Source: Mycolicibacterium rufum (GTDB taxonomy: Bacteria > Actinomycetota > Actinomycetes > Mycobacteriales > Mycobacteriaceae). From it: 64,000 nt of DNA. Below the pieces are notes generated by a model. It was not told where the DNA came from. It made no database searches and was given only the letters and a program-made list of their open reading frames with translations. A program made the translations under genes and the position numbers. Positions within the stretch are counted from its first letter, which is position 1, and each line of letters opens with the position of its first letter. The stretch is from NCBI RefSeq assembly GCF_022374875.2, contig NZ_CP092427.2:2108001-2172000 (forward strand). Reading direction: 5' to 3'. Positions 1 through 8,820 of this stretch are shown piece after piece.

Positions 1-1856
1 GCGTGCACGTACGCGTCCCGCAATCCGTCGTCCCCGTCGTCGTCATCGCCCGCGAGATGGTTGACGTAGGACTGCGCAATGTCGGCTCCAAACGCCTTCT
101 TTGCGTCCTCGAAGGCCGAGCGGATCGCTCGGTCGTCGGCGCGCATCGAGAACTCGCGATAGGTCAGCTTGTCGGACGTGGATGTGCCGGAGATCTCCTG
201 CATGTCGACCCGCCAAACTTCGTCGATCTGCTGGTCGAGCAGGTTGCCGTATCGGGTCGCGTACGTGTCGAGAATTAAGTGCATCTCGCGCTCCGCGTCG
301 GAAAGTGCGCTTGATTGCACACTGTCCATCGCAAGCGCCTGCGCAAGGGCGACGAGCCTTTTGACCGGCCGGGCACCACGCTTGGGCAGGGTCTGCGTCG
401 GCAGTTTGTCCCAGACCGACCACACGGCGGCAGGAATAGCTAAATTGGGTCGTAATTCACGGCCCTCAAGCAAGATCTTCTTCGTTGCAGCGGTGCCGGG
501 CATCTCTTCGAGTTGCCCAGTGAGGTAACGCACGACTTGCCCGGCTGTCGTGCGGTCGAAGAATGGCAGGATGCATTCTACAGCGTTCAACGCTTCATCG
601 CCTGGCACCCGACGTGCAAGCGGGCTGCGCACCATCCGGCCCAAGAGTTGCGTGATATGCGTTTTATCCTTTGCAGGTCGAAACGACACCATCACCTCCG
701 CTCGGGGGCAGTCCCAACCCGTCGAAATCGCGTCCTTGGCGACGAGTACACGCACATCGGGTGTCTCCTGCACGCGTTGCGGTTCGATCCAACTTACGTC
801 CCACTGGCCGAAGTGCTGTCGCGTGTGATCACCGAACACGTGGGCCACGTTGCCGCCGTAAAGTCCCGGCAGCACCTCGGCAATGGTGTCGAGCGCTCTT
901 CCGATCTCGTCCGGAGCCGGCGTGTTCGGCGTCTGTAGGACGAGCAGCGGAACAACCGTCTCGGTGAGTCCTTGGTCCTTCGAGTAGGCAGCCCAACGTT
1001 CGGTAGAGGAGGCGAGCTTTTGCGCGGCCAATTTGACCAGTGTCGTATCGAAGTTCCCGGCCTCGTTTGGGATATTGAGGCTAACAACGTCTTTGACAAG
1101 GCCGGACTCCTGTACCCGATTGGGGTCGACCATCACGGGCGGGAACGCCCGACGGTCCTTGGATGCGTCGGCCTCCTGCATAGCGGTGTCGAAACGGTCG
1201 ATGGTCGCTGAGATACCCCACACGATGGGAATTGGCGGGTACCCAGCATGACCCTGCACGAGACGCCGCACGATCGTCGTCTTGTCGCTGCTGGTTCTGG
1301 TATTGAAGCCGCGGTGTGCCTCGTCGAGCACGAGATACAGCGTGAGGTCTTCGTCGGCGACCGTGTTCGCGATCGTTTCCCAGATCGTGTAGCCCTGCAG
1401 GTCCGGCGCGCCAGGCAGCGCAAGCTGACTCCCGTCCTCAACGTGCCCGCGCGTGAGCTTCGAGCTCTTCGAAAGCTTCTGTGTGTTCAAGAAGTAGACC
1501 CGACCAGGATCGAGCTTCGCTTTCGCGAACGGCGGCTCGATTGCAACGAGGTCTGATGACGTGAACTTCTCGGACGCGTCCATCAGCCGCGTCCGGGTCT
1601 GATCATTCAGATTCGGGTCGTCCGAAAACCACAGCACGACAGCACCTACGTCTGGGTCAATGTCGAACTTCTCTGACCCATAGAACAGCGCCTCGATGAC
1701 GGCAGCTGCCATTACCGTCTTGCCGGCACCCGTCGGCGCTGTGAGGGCAACCGACGTTTCGGCGCCGTCACGTTTCCACGCGGTGCTCGCGCGTTCGAGA
1801 GTCCTCAGGACATCGTCAACGGCTTCTTCTTGATAATCCTTCAGAGTGAACTTCAC
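1..1856 (-). CDS. res: Type III restriction enzyme Res-like subunit (DEAD/DEAH helicase), C-terminus cut by window edge
   Basis: The frame is open without a stop from a GTG at 1856 to the left edge, about 618 residues. Translating it by hand shows SF2 helicase motifs: Walker A APTGAGKT at residues 40-47, LDEAH at 177-181, SAT at 216-218, the Res-typical STGWDCPRAEV segment, and motif VI QLLGRMVR encoded near 630-655. These match the ATP-dependent translocase part of type III Res subunits. Such proteins usually run to roughly 900-1000 residues with a PD-(D/E)XK nuclease at the C-terminus, so the nuclease domain should lie outside the window and cannot be judged here. The GTG overlaps the TGA of the upstream methyltransferase (GTGA), which implies translational coupling and fixes the start. 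Base composition is less GC-rich than after 8.8 kb, as in the three genes upstream, suggesting horizontal origin. Confidence 0.9.
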   Translation of the reverse strand, partial: MKFTLKDYQEEAVDDVLRTLERASTAWKRDGAETSVALTAPTGAGKTVMAAAVIEALFYGSEKFDIDPDVGAVVLWFSDDPNLNDQTRTRLMDASEKFTSSDLVAIEPPFAKAKLDPGRVYFLNTQKLSKSSKLTRGHVEDGSQLALPGAPDLQGYTIWETIANTVADEDLTLYLVLDEAHRGFNTRTSSDKTTIVRRLVQGHAGYPPIPIVWGISATIDRFDTAMQEADASKDRRAFPPVMVDPNRVQESGLVKDVVSLNIPNEAGNFDTTLVKLAAQKLASSTERWAAYSKDQGLTETVVPLLVLQTPNTPAPDEIGRALDTIAEVLPGLYGGNVAHVFGDHTRQHFGQWDVSWIEPQRVQETPDVRVLVAKDAISTGWDCPRAEVMVSFRPAKDKTHITQLLGRMVRSPLARRVPGDEALNAVECILPFFDRTTAGQVVRYLTGQLEEMPGTAATKKILLEGRELRPNLAIPAAVWSVWDKLPTQTLPKRGARPVKRLVALAQALAMDSVQSSALSDAEREMHLILDTYATRYGNLLDQQIDEVWRVDMQEISGTSTSDKLTYREFSMRADDRAIRSAFEDAKKAFGADIAQSYVNHLAGDDDDGDDGLRDAYVH

Positions 1857-4018
1857 AGTGCAGCCCGCCCCGTTTCGATTTCGAAGTTCTGTAGGTACGC
1901 CTCGTACATCCGCACCGGCTCGACGCGGTCGGGAAGCTCGCGCACAACCGCCTCGAACAGACGGTCCTCGTCGGTCACAATGAAGGCCATTCGGATCCCG
2001 TCCTTCGCAGCGATGGCATCGACGAACGCCTCCGACTGGTCAAGGTCTGCAAGGACGCCGTAGGTGTCGGCGACATCCCAGCCGGTCGACATGTCGTTGA
2101 TGCGGCGTCCCTCCGATCCCGCTCGCAGCCAGAGCAATGGCGCAATTTTGACAAACTCGCGGTTAGACGAAACACGAAGCGGGGCTTCGTAAGTGAGGGT
2201 GAAGAATTCGACGTTTTCGTCCAAACCCTCGCTCATGGGAAACTCGTCACTAAACCTGTAATCACCGTTGATTGGATCTCCTTCAGGAGTTAAACCAGTC
2301 GTGGCCGCCCTCACGCGCGGTTTCGTGACGTAATCGCAGATACCCCACTGCTCCCAGGCGGGGTCGCCGGGCCGCAGTCGTTGGGCACGCAACGCAGCCT
2401 GGTCCTCGGCCGCGACCTCGTTGTTGGTTACACTCACCGATCGGCGTCGGCCACCATCCTGCTTGTTCAGTCGCATGGTCGCGTGAGTTGTGGTGCCTGA
2501 ACCTGCGAAGAAATCGACTATGAGTGCGCATGGCTTGTCAGTAACGAAGAAGCGTAGGGCGTCTTCCACAGCGAAGAGAGACTTCGGGAAAGGGAAACTG
2601 CGGCCTGGAATGAAACTGGCGAGGAGCGTAGACCCATACTCAGAAGCGTTGTGGGCGCGCAGTTTCCATTGCGTAGGTGCGATTCGTCGCTGGTCACGGC
2701 GGCCAACCGCTACAATCGAACCATCGTCGGCGCGCCCAGTAATTTCAAATTGGTCCGATAGCACCGCGGCATAAGCACCGTCCGGCAAGTAGTTCACGAC
2801 ATAGCCGTATGCAGTTGGGCGCCCGAGCCGCACACGCCCTTGCTCTATGCGCGTACGCAGTTCAGGTGCAGAGATCTGCCATCGCCCTTCGCTGCCATTC
2901 CTTCGAAGCGGCAGTATTGCAACCAGGCCTTCGCGTGCCGGTGCAACCTGAACACCTTCCTTAAGTGGTTCCCCAACATCTACGATCCTTCGAAGACGCG
3001 GATCCGCATAAATCGGATAGAACATCGACGGGCGATCAGCCCGCGCGGAAGCGGAGCCACGGCGCATCATGGAAGTCCACTCTGGGGTTTCGAGCTCAGG
3101 CTCTTCAGCAAGGTCTTCCGTCGAAGCTTCCTCCGCGCCTGCCGCGGAACTGGACCACTCCGGACCGAGCAGAAGGCGGACCGGCGCGGAGTTTCCGAGC
3201 TGCACGAAGAATATGTACTCATCCGTTCGACGGAATTCGGCACCACGCGAGACTCCCTTGGGATTGATCACGGACGAAATCATCTGAATCCGGGCCTCAG
3301 GAAACATTTGTTCGAGCAGTAGCCCAAGCCGCAAATACTCTTTTTCGTCAATGGTTACGATAAGAACCGAATCATGCGGATTCAGTAACTCTTTCGCAAG
3401 CTTCAGCCGCCGCTCCATGAACGCTAGCCACTTCGAGTGACGATAGAGGTCCTCACCCTCGACATAGTCGTTGTTGTACTTCCAGTCCTTGGCCCCGGTG
3501 TTGTACGGAGGATCGATATAGATCGCGTCGACCTTCGCGCGGTAGGTGAACAGCAGCGTCTGGAGAGCGTGATAGTTCTCAGCGTTGATCACCGTGTGGA
3601 ACGGCTTATCGCCGCCACGTTCGACTTTGCCGGTCGACACGAGGCCGGGATAGATCGGATCGCGGAACTCGGCGACCACCACCAGGTCATCAACTGGCGC
3701 TTCTCCGGTTTCGTCCCCGCCGGCGAGAAGTTCGAGCGATGCCGTGCGAGCCCCGGAGGCACCGTCCGTGATCGCCACCACTCGCCACAGACGGTCATCG
3801 CCGGCGCTCGCTCTTAAGCCTCGTGGGGGGAGGATCCGTACCTTGTCACCCCGCCGCACGGGACGCCCCGGCAACTCGACGGCTTCGGGCACGTGCCGCT
3901 CGAAGTTCAGGCCGAAGGCTCTTCGACTGGAGAGTGCGTCTACCTCGCGGCGTAGATCCTTCGCCAGGTCGGCGTCTTTGCTCTCGAGTTGCCTCAACAG
4001 ATCGTTCAGCCTGGACAC
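1853..4018 (-). CDS. mod: Type III restriction-modification system methylation subunit (Mod-like, N6-adenine/N4-cytosine DNA methyltransferase)
   Basis: A 721-residue protein with the two S-adenosylmethionine methyltransferase landmarks in beta-class order: catalytic motif IV DPPY at 169-172 (YIDPPYNTG) and then the SAM-binding FAGSG at about 504-508. This order and the DPPY tetrapeptide are typical of Mod subunits that methylate adenine N6 on one strand. A long insert between the motifs (about 290-480) probably carries target recognition. The N-terminal 120 residues form a separate segment rich in charged residues. The start is a GTG at 4018 behind a strong AAGGAGG ribosome site. The gene ends in a GTGA overlap with res, so both subunits should be made together. 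It methylates host sites and, with Res, lets unmodified DNA be cut. The target sequence cannot be read from the sequence. Confidence 0.9.
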   Translation of the reverse strand: MSRLNDLLRQLESKDADLAKDLRREVDALSSRRAFGLNFERHVPEAVELPGRPVRRGDKVRILPPRGLRASAGDDRLWRVVAITDGASGARTASLELLAGGDETGEAPVDDLVVVAEFRDPIYPGLVSTGKVERGGDKPFHTVINAENYHALQTLLFTYRAKVDAIYIDPPYNTGAKDWKYNNDYVEGEDLYRHSKWLAFMERRLKLAKELLNPHDSVLIVTIDEKEYLRLGLLLEQMFPEARIQMISSVINPKGVSRGAEFRRTDEYIFFVQLGNSAPVRLLLGPEWSSSAAGAEEASTEDLAEEPELETPEWTSMMRRGSASARADRPSMFYPIYADPRLRRIVDVGEPLKEGVQVAPAREGLVAILPLRRNGSEGRWQISAPELRTRIEQGRVRLGRPTAYGYVVNYLPDGAYAAVLSDQFEITGRADDGSIVAVGRRDQRRIAPTQWKLRAHNASEYGSTLLASFIPGRSFPFPKSLFAVEDALRFFVTDKPCALIVDFFAGSGTTTHATMRLNKQDGGRRRSVSVTNNEVAAEDQAALRAQRLRPGDPAWEQWGICDYVTKPRVRAATTGLTPEGDPINGDYRFSDEFPMSEGLDENVEFFTLTYEAPLRVSSNREFVKIAPLLWLRAGSEGRRINDMSTGWDVADTYGVLADLDQSEAFVDAIAAKDGIRMAFIVTDEDRLFEAVVRELPDRVEPVRMYEAYLQNFEIETGRAAL

Positions 4019-4069
4019 AATCCTCCTTACTGACAGCGCGTGGATTGCATCATTTCAGGCACGCGCCGG

Positions 4070-5596
4070 TCAGTCCCCGTCCGACACGTCGATAGTGCCG
4101 CGCGCGAACGTCGCGACGATTCGTGCGTGTGTTTGGCGCGGTAGCTGACGGGTGCCTGGCTCTCCGAACGGTGTTCCGGGTCGGGCCGGCGCCTCGGCCA
4201 GCAGGTCGTTCAACCCGGGCCGTGTCAACATCAGAAGGCCATGCGTCGCCCGGGTGCACGCGACGGCAAGCCTGCCGAACGACGAGTTGAACGCGTCGAG
4301 TTCAGCCGCACCGTTCAGTGGATGCACCGCGATCGTGATCCCGTTCGTGTTCCCTTGCCACGAATCGACCGTGGACGCAACAACATCCCGGTCAGTCAGG
4401 CCGTGCTTCTCCTTCAGCCTCTCGACGATCTCTGTCGCGTCATCGACTGACTGGTTGCGGGTCGCTAGTATCGCGATCAGCGGATCCGGTTGACCGCCTC
4501 GTGGACACGCCTTATCCCACTTCCCGGTGGGGCGACCCGGCACATCGTTGTCGTACACAGCCGAGACGAGCGACGCTTCTGCGGTGAAGAACTCATCCAC
4601 CAAATACTCAATGAACTCCATCAGCGGCAGATCGATGTCGGCGGCCTCCGGCTCGGCAAGACCATCGATCTCGAGCAGCGTCGGCACACCCGTACCGACC
4701 TGCCTCCAGATCAATGCCACACTGTCGTCCATCGATCCGAGGTCGACCTCGCGATCACCCGGCGCCGCCACGCAGTCGAGCGACGACCATTCCGGGTAGA
4801 ACGCGCGCCACAAGGCGAGATGACCGGCGGACGGGCGCCACACTGTCGGAAGCTCGCGAGACCATGTGCGGGGGTCGTCGTCGTAGTCGGTCGGCCAGGC
4901 CCGATACGGGTTGTAGCCAGGGTCTCCCCGCCATGGGTTCTCGCCTATCTCCAGCGGGGGAAGCTGACCGACGTCACCGACTCCCACCCACAGCGGTGCA
5001 ACCTTCGTCACCTTGTCGAACAAGTGATGCGCGATCTGCCACGCTTCGTCGACGAACAGTACGTCGAACGGCGCACTGCCGTTCGACGCGGCACCGAGAT
5101 GATTGCGGAGGCGCGCCATTTCTCCGATCGCTCCGAAGCGGGCGGCCGTAGCTATGACGACTCTGGCGTCTGGTGGCAGCTGACTGGTCGACGTGACTAC
5201 AGTCGCCGCCGCGAGCACCTCGCTCGGCATCTCCCTGAACGCATCCTGGCTCGCGAGGAGCGCGACGGCATCTCGACCGAGCGACTCCCCGAGCGAGATA
5301 GCCAGTGGCCGTACCTGCTTGTTCGTAAACGCCGTGATCGCAACCCGTCTGCCCTGAGGGTGCTGAGCAGACTCGACCACAAGACGCTTAAGCGCGTACG
5401 ACTTTCCCGCGCCAGCGGACGCTTTCAGCAGGATCCGCTCCATCGGCGAGGTACCTGACAGCATCTCCGCAAGCTCCCGACTCGCCTCGTCGGACACTGC
5501 GTCGTTGAGCGCCGCAGCATCCTCGTGATGCCGGTCGCCAGTCGCCGTGACGAGGGGGTACCTGAAGTAACTGGCTACGTCCGATCCGACGGTCAT
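4070..5596 (-). CDS. SF1 DNA/RNA helicase (UvrD/Dna2-like AAA ATPase) of the putative defence operon
   Basis: This 508-residue protein carries a complete set of superfamily 1 helicase motifs: Walker A ASAGAGKS at 59-66, Walker B LFVDEAW at 180-186, motif III GDVGQLPP at 207-214, motif V-like SWQGNTNG at about 412-419 and motif VI ACTRATHG at about 446-453. The spacing resembles the AAA_12/Dna2-like C-terminal helicase rather than full-length UvrD, and no nuclease motif is visible. Its ATG overlaps the stop of the upstream RecB-like gene (ATGA), and the methyltransferase GTG follows 51 bp after its stop, so it is the second gene of a four-gene operon. In many bacteria a RecB-like Fe-S nuclease and this kind of helicase are fused in one chain; here they are separate and coupled. 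A role as the motor for the upstream nuclease is inference. Confidence 0.8.
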   Translation of the reverse strand: MTVGSDVASYFRYPLVTATGDRHHEDAAALNDAVSDEASRELAEMLSGTSPMERILLKASAGAGKSYALKRLVVESAQHPQGRRVAITAFTNKQVRPLAISLGESLGRDAVALLASQDAFREMPSEVLAAATVVTSTSQLPPDARVVIATAARFGAIGEMARLRNHLGAASNGSAPFDVLFVDEAWQIAHHLFDKVTKVAPLWVGVGDVGQLPPLEIGENPWRGDPGYNPYRAWPTDYDDDPRTWSRELPTVWRPSAGHLALWRAFYPEWSSLDCVAAPGDREVDLGSMDDSVALIWRQVGTGVPTLLEIDGLAEPEAADIDLPLMEFIEYLVDEFFTAEASLVSAVYDNDVPGRPTGKWDKACPRGGQPDPLIAILATRNQSVDDATEIVERLKEKHGLTDRDVVASTVDSWQGNTNGITIAVHPLNGAAELDAFNSSFGRLAVACTRATHGLLMLTRPGLNDLLAEAPARPGTPFGEPGTRQLPRQTHARIVATFARGTIDVSDGD

Positions 5597-8328
5597 TCCA
5601 GATCATCCATAGTCTGGTCGGCAGGCGCCGGCTCCGGTGCGAGTGCGAACGCGTCCCCCGCCGCTGCGTCTGCCGCCGATACTTCGAACGCGTCACTGTC
5701 ACGCACTGGAGGCCAAGTCTCCGGGTTCAATTCACCGCGCGCACGTCGACTCGCGATGAGGTCCGAGAACTCGGCTTCGCTGCGCTCGTGAGGTCTGCAG
5801 CACCAGCGATGTGTCTCCGGGTCCTGGTCGTACGAGTCGAACCGGCAGTCGGGCTTAGGCGCGGACATCTCGTCCTGCCTGGGTTTCGCCACCGACAAGA
5901 TGCTGTTCCTCGCCAGGTTCGAAAACCACGTGAAGTCCGCAACCACGAGACGATCGCCGACTGCAACAGCTGGAACCGTCTGCGGTTGCCACCGCAGCTG
6001 CGTGGCTTCCGTGCCCGTGGCCAGCGGACCGATGCTCAGTCCGCCGATTTTGAAACTGGTGGCGCGCGTCGCGTCAACCCAGACACCAGGCGTCTCGACG
6101 CGCGCCTCACCGTTCTGCATCAGCATCACGACGCGCGACCCGTTCCCGATTCGACGAGACTCGATCTCCAGCTCGAGCGGGTGGACCGACTTGACCGTCG
6201 CGAACGCGACGGACCGGTTCCCGGCGTCAGTCGCCATGTCTTGTGCCGCTTGCGGATTCGACAACCCGAGCAGCTGCGCCGCGCAAGAGCCGTCGCTCTC
6301 GATCATCGGCACGAGTGAGTTGCGCCAGGGCCGATATGTCCGTCCGAATCGGACGAGATCCGACGCGTGCAGCTCCAGCCGCCGACGCCAAACCTGCTGC
6401 GCGTCGGACTCGATCGCTCGATAGACATCTCGCAGCGTCGACGACCCGACTGCGTCCAGCGCGTCGAGCGCACGCTCCAGCGTCTCTGCCTTGTACTGCA
6501 GCTCCTGCAACACAAGAGTTCTGTATAGCTCGGGATCGGCCGGCCCCGAATCGTCATGCTTGCCGCGCTTGCCTACGAGTGCCTCATGAATTGCGTCCGA
6601 AGTGAAATTCGTGAGCCGCGCGCCGGGCGTGTGTTCGGAGGCCTCGATGGCGTCGGCGAGCTGCCGGTGATCGGCGGGGTTGGAGTCGTCAGCCTCTGCC
6701 CAACCGACGAGGTAGTCGAGACGGCCTGAGTTCACCGCGGGTCCCCCGGCGACGAGGTGTCGAGCGAGGACCTCACGGACGTCGATGATCGGACAACGCA
6801 GCTTGAAGGCGCGTGAGCGGTCGTCCTCCAACAGGAGCGCAATCGCAGTCCGCTCCGCCTCGGAGATCGGCCGGGGCACGGTCGCCGGTTCTCCGTCATA
6901 TGTGAGGGCGGGGCGCCCCTGGTCCTTATCCCGCTGCCATCGCAGACGACTGAGTTCGACCCCTGCGAGGTTGTCTGCGATCGATACGAGCACGTCCGCC
7001 GTCGTTCTGTCAGGAACAACTAGGTGCACGGCGTCCGGCGTTCCGCCGGTCGCTGCGTTTCTTTGCTCGCGCATTGCTCGGGTCAGCGTGGAACCCACGC
7101 GGCGCATCACGAGACGTCGTGTTTCAGGTGCCTGCGGATCATCGAACGTCACGAAATCCCAGTCGCCGCGACCGTCAGCCGTAACGCGCTGGACGCCGAT
7201 ACCGTGCACGCCCAGCGCCGCAGCATCCGACTTTGCGAGAACAATGTTGACCGTCCCTGGCAGACCGGCCTGGTCGACGCGGCGCTGGCCAGTGAACTGC
7301 GGGACACCCTTGAGAGTCGCCGCGATACTCGCCGCTGCCGAGGCCGGAACGGGCCCGATGGGGCTCACACCGTCGACGAGCCCTAACGCATGGCGACGGA
7401 TATTCCGCGCCACCCCGATCTCGAGGAGCAGGTCGCCGGGGGCGTCCGAGCGCCGCAGCTCGTCGCGACAGTAAGAGAACAGCGTGCACGTTGTGCATGC
7501 CGACGGATCGAACGCCGCCTCGAGGTGTCCAAGAAGGATCTTCACGTCCTCACCGGGGATATGCGCCGACGCTTCGGCCTCACGCCGCCGCTCCTCGACT
7601 CGGAGCGTCACCTCCTCGGCATAGTCATGCAAATTCTCGACGATGGGCTCAGGCTGGAGGAAAGCATTGCGTGGCACCGCAAGAACGCCAAACGTGTGGA
7701 CGGACATTCCGTCAGGCAACCGCGACCAAGCACGCGCGGACTCGGCGCCGACTGCGACCTGCAGGAAGCCCTTCAACATTCGCGTGTCGTCTATGCGCGA
7801 TCGCACGCGCTCATAGTCCTTCGCATCGCCCATCACGAGCCACGACGTGCTCGGGCTCTCCACCGACGGAGCGACGACCGCGAAATCCGGCTTTACATCC
7901 GTTGCGCGGTTGCCCTCGAAGCCGACGAACGGCACCGCCAACTGGTAGACGAGGGATACAGCTCCGTCATTAGCCGCCCGCGCATGCGCCTGGTTAAGAG
8001 CACGCACCGTCATGTCGGCGCTCACGTGGGCGTCGACGATTACTACTTGCTTGGGCCGAGCGAGACCGAGGGCTCCGACGACGCGCGTCGCAATTTGGGC
8101 GGCGAAGCTCTCGTTCCGCACAAGCCGCTCGAACGTGATCGCCCGCATCCAACGCGCCTGCGGGATGGACCCAGACGTGTCCGGAGACCCAGCTGCCTTC
8201 GCGAGGTTCCGACGCGTCATACCGGTAATTAGGGGGTCGGTGCCACGAAACCGTGCGCATGCGGCGTGTGATGACGCGGCGATGGCACTTGAACCGCCTC
8301 CCGCAACTTCGACGGCCTTCGCGCTCAC
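5593..8328 (-). CDS. RecB/AddB-like PD-(D/E)XK nuclease with Fe-S cluster cysteines, first gene of the putative defence operon
   Basis: A large (911-residue) protein with a recognisable N-terminal nuclease. With the GTG at 8328 as residue 1, PD is at 147-148, followed by WLVMGDAKDY with the D-A-K triad at 168-170, a PD-(D/E)XK signature. Three cysteines in a C-x2-C-x5-C pattern sit at 278, 281 and 287, and a lone upstream cysteine is at 24. One Cys before and three after the nuclease core is the Fe-S arrangement known from AddB, Dna2 and Cas4. Retaining Cys24 argues for a start upstream of 8257. GTG 8328 is preferred, though the frame stays open to 8463. Residues 300-850 have no motif I recognise. 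Near the C-terminus a C/H cluster (Cys, His, Cys-Cys, His) could bind zinc. The stop overlaps the helicase start. Confidence 0.75.
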   Translation of the reverse strand: MSAKAVEVAGGGSSAIAASSHAACARFRGTDPLITGMTRRNLAKAAGSPDTSGSIPQARWMRAITFERLVRNESFAAQIATRVVGALGLARPKQVVIVDAHVSADMTVRALNQAHARAANDGAVSLVYQLAVPFVGFEGNRATDVKPDFAVVAPSVESPSTSWLVMGDAKDYERVRSRIDDTRMLKGFLQVAVGAESARAWSRLPDGMSVHTFGVLAVPRNAFLQPEPIVENLHDYAEEVTLRVEERRREAEASAHIPGEDVKILLGHLEAAFDPSACTTCTLFSYCRDELRRSDAPGDLLLEIGVARNIRRHALGLVDGVSPIGPVPASAAASIAATLKGVPQFTGQRRVDQAGLPGTVNIVLAKSDAAALGVHGIGVQRVTADGRGDWDFVTFDDPQAPETRRLVMRRVGSTLTRAMREQRNAATGGTPDAVHLVVPDRTTADVLVSIADNLAGVELSRLRWQRDKDQGRPALTYDGEPATVPRPISEAERTAIALLLEDDRSRAFKLRCPIIDVREVLARHLVAGGPAVNSGRLDYLVGWAEADDSNPADHRQLADAIEASEHTPGARLTNFTSDAIHEALVGKRGKHDDSGPADPELYRTLVLQELQYKAETLERALDALDAVGSSTLRDVYRAIESDAQQVWRRRLELHASDLVRFGRTYRPWRNSLVPMIESDGSCAAQLLGLSNPQAAQDMATDAGNRSVAFATVKSVHPLELEIESRRIGNGSRVVMLMQNGEARVETPGVWVDATRATSFKIGGLSIGPLATGTEATQLRWQPQTVPAVAVGDRLVVADFTWFSNLARNSILSVAKPRQDEMSAPKPDCRFDSYDQDPETHRWCCRPHERSEAEFSDLIASRRARGELNPETWPPVRDSDAFEVSAADAAAGDAFALAPEPAPADQTMDDLE

Positions 8329-8820
8329 TTTCGCTTCAGACCACGGCCGACAGGCGAGGGAACCGCCGGTAACCTCTGAGCAGCCCTTGCCGATATGGCG
8401 TCGCGCGCGTCCAGCATCGTCCCTCCTCTGCGACGAGCAAGACGGGTTGCTGAGGCTTCGCACACACAGCCGCTAAGGCACTCCCCCAGGCCGATACGCT
8501 AGCAACCCATCCCTCGAATCCCTATTCTTGCAGACTAAGCCAGGTCTCAGACATGTTGGGTTTGATTCGAGCCTCTGCGCCGGGATCCGGCAAACGTCGC
8601 CGTGCTTCCGTGCGTGGATGCAAACTCGATTTTGCGACAATCTACCTAGGGCGGAACGGGACGAACGATTCCGTCGCGTTCGGCAGGGAAGGTCGAACGG
8701 CGTTTGAGTGTCGTCACGAAACCGAGGCCCGACGAGCTCACCACCACAGTTTGATCGCACCGAACTCCGACGCGTTGCGGGGCCCGTCGACCTCCCCACC
8801 CCACCTGCCAAAATCTCCCC
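8329..8820. other. Intergenic junction between the accessory block and the GC-rich chromosome
   Basis: About 490 bases with no convincing gene. Part of it (to 8463) is open in frame with the nuclease gene and could be coding if an earlier start is used. The sequence between about 8470 and 8700 is visibly less GC-rich than what follows. No tRNA, integrase, attachment repeat or insertion sequence could be recognised. The promoter of the minus-strand defence operon should lie here, but no convincing -10/-35 pair was identified. Confidence 0.4.

Noticed and set aside
1..1856. Possibility that the Res gene is a pseudogene because it lacks a nuclease domain
   Set aside because: The frame is uninterrupted to the window edge and simply runs out of sequence, so truncation cannot be claimed.
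1..8328. Assignment of the defence operon to DISARM or BREX
   Set aside because: No DUF1998 (DrmB), PLD nuclease, PglZ or BrxL-type gene is visible; the methyltransferase pairs with a type III Res instead.
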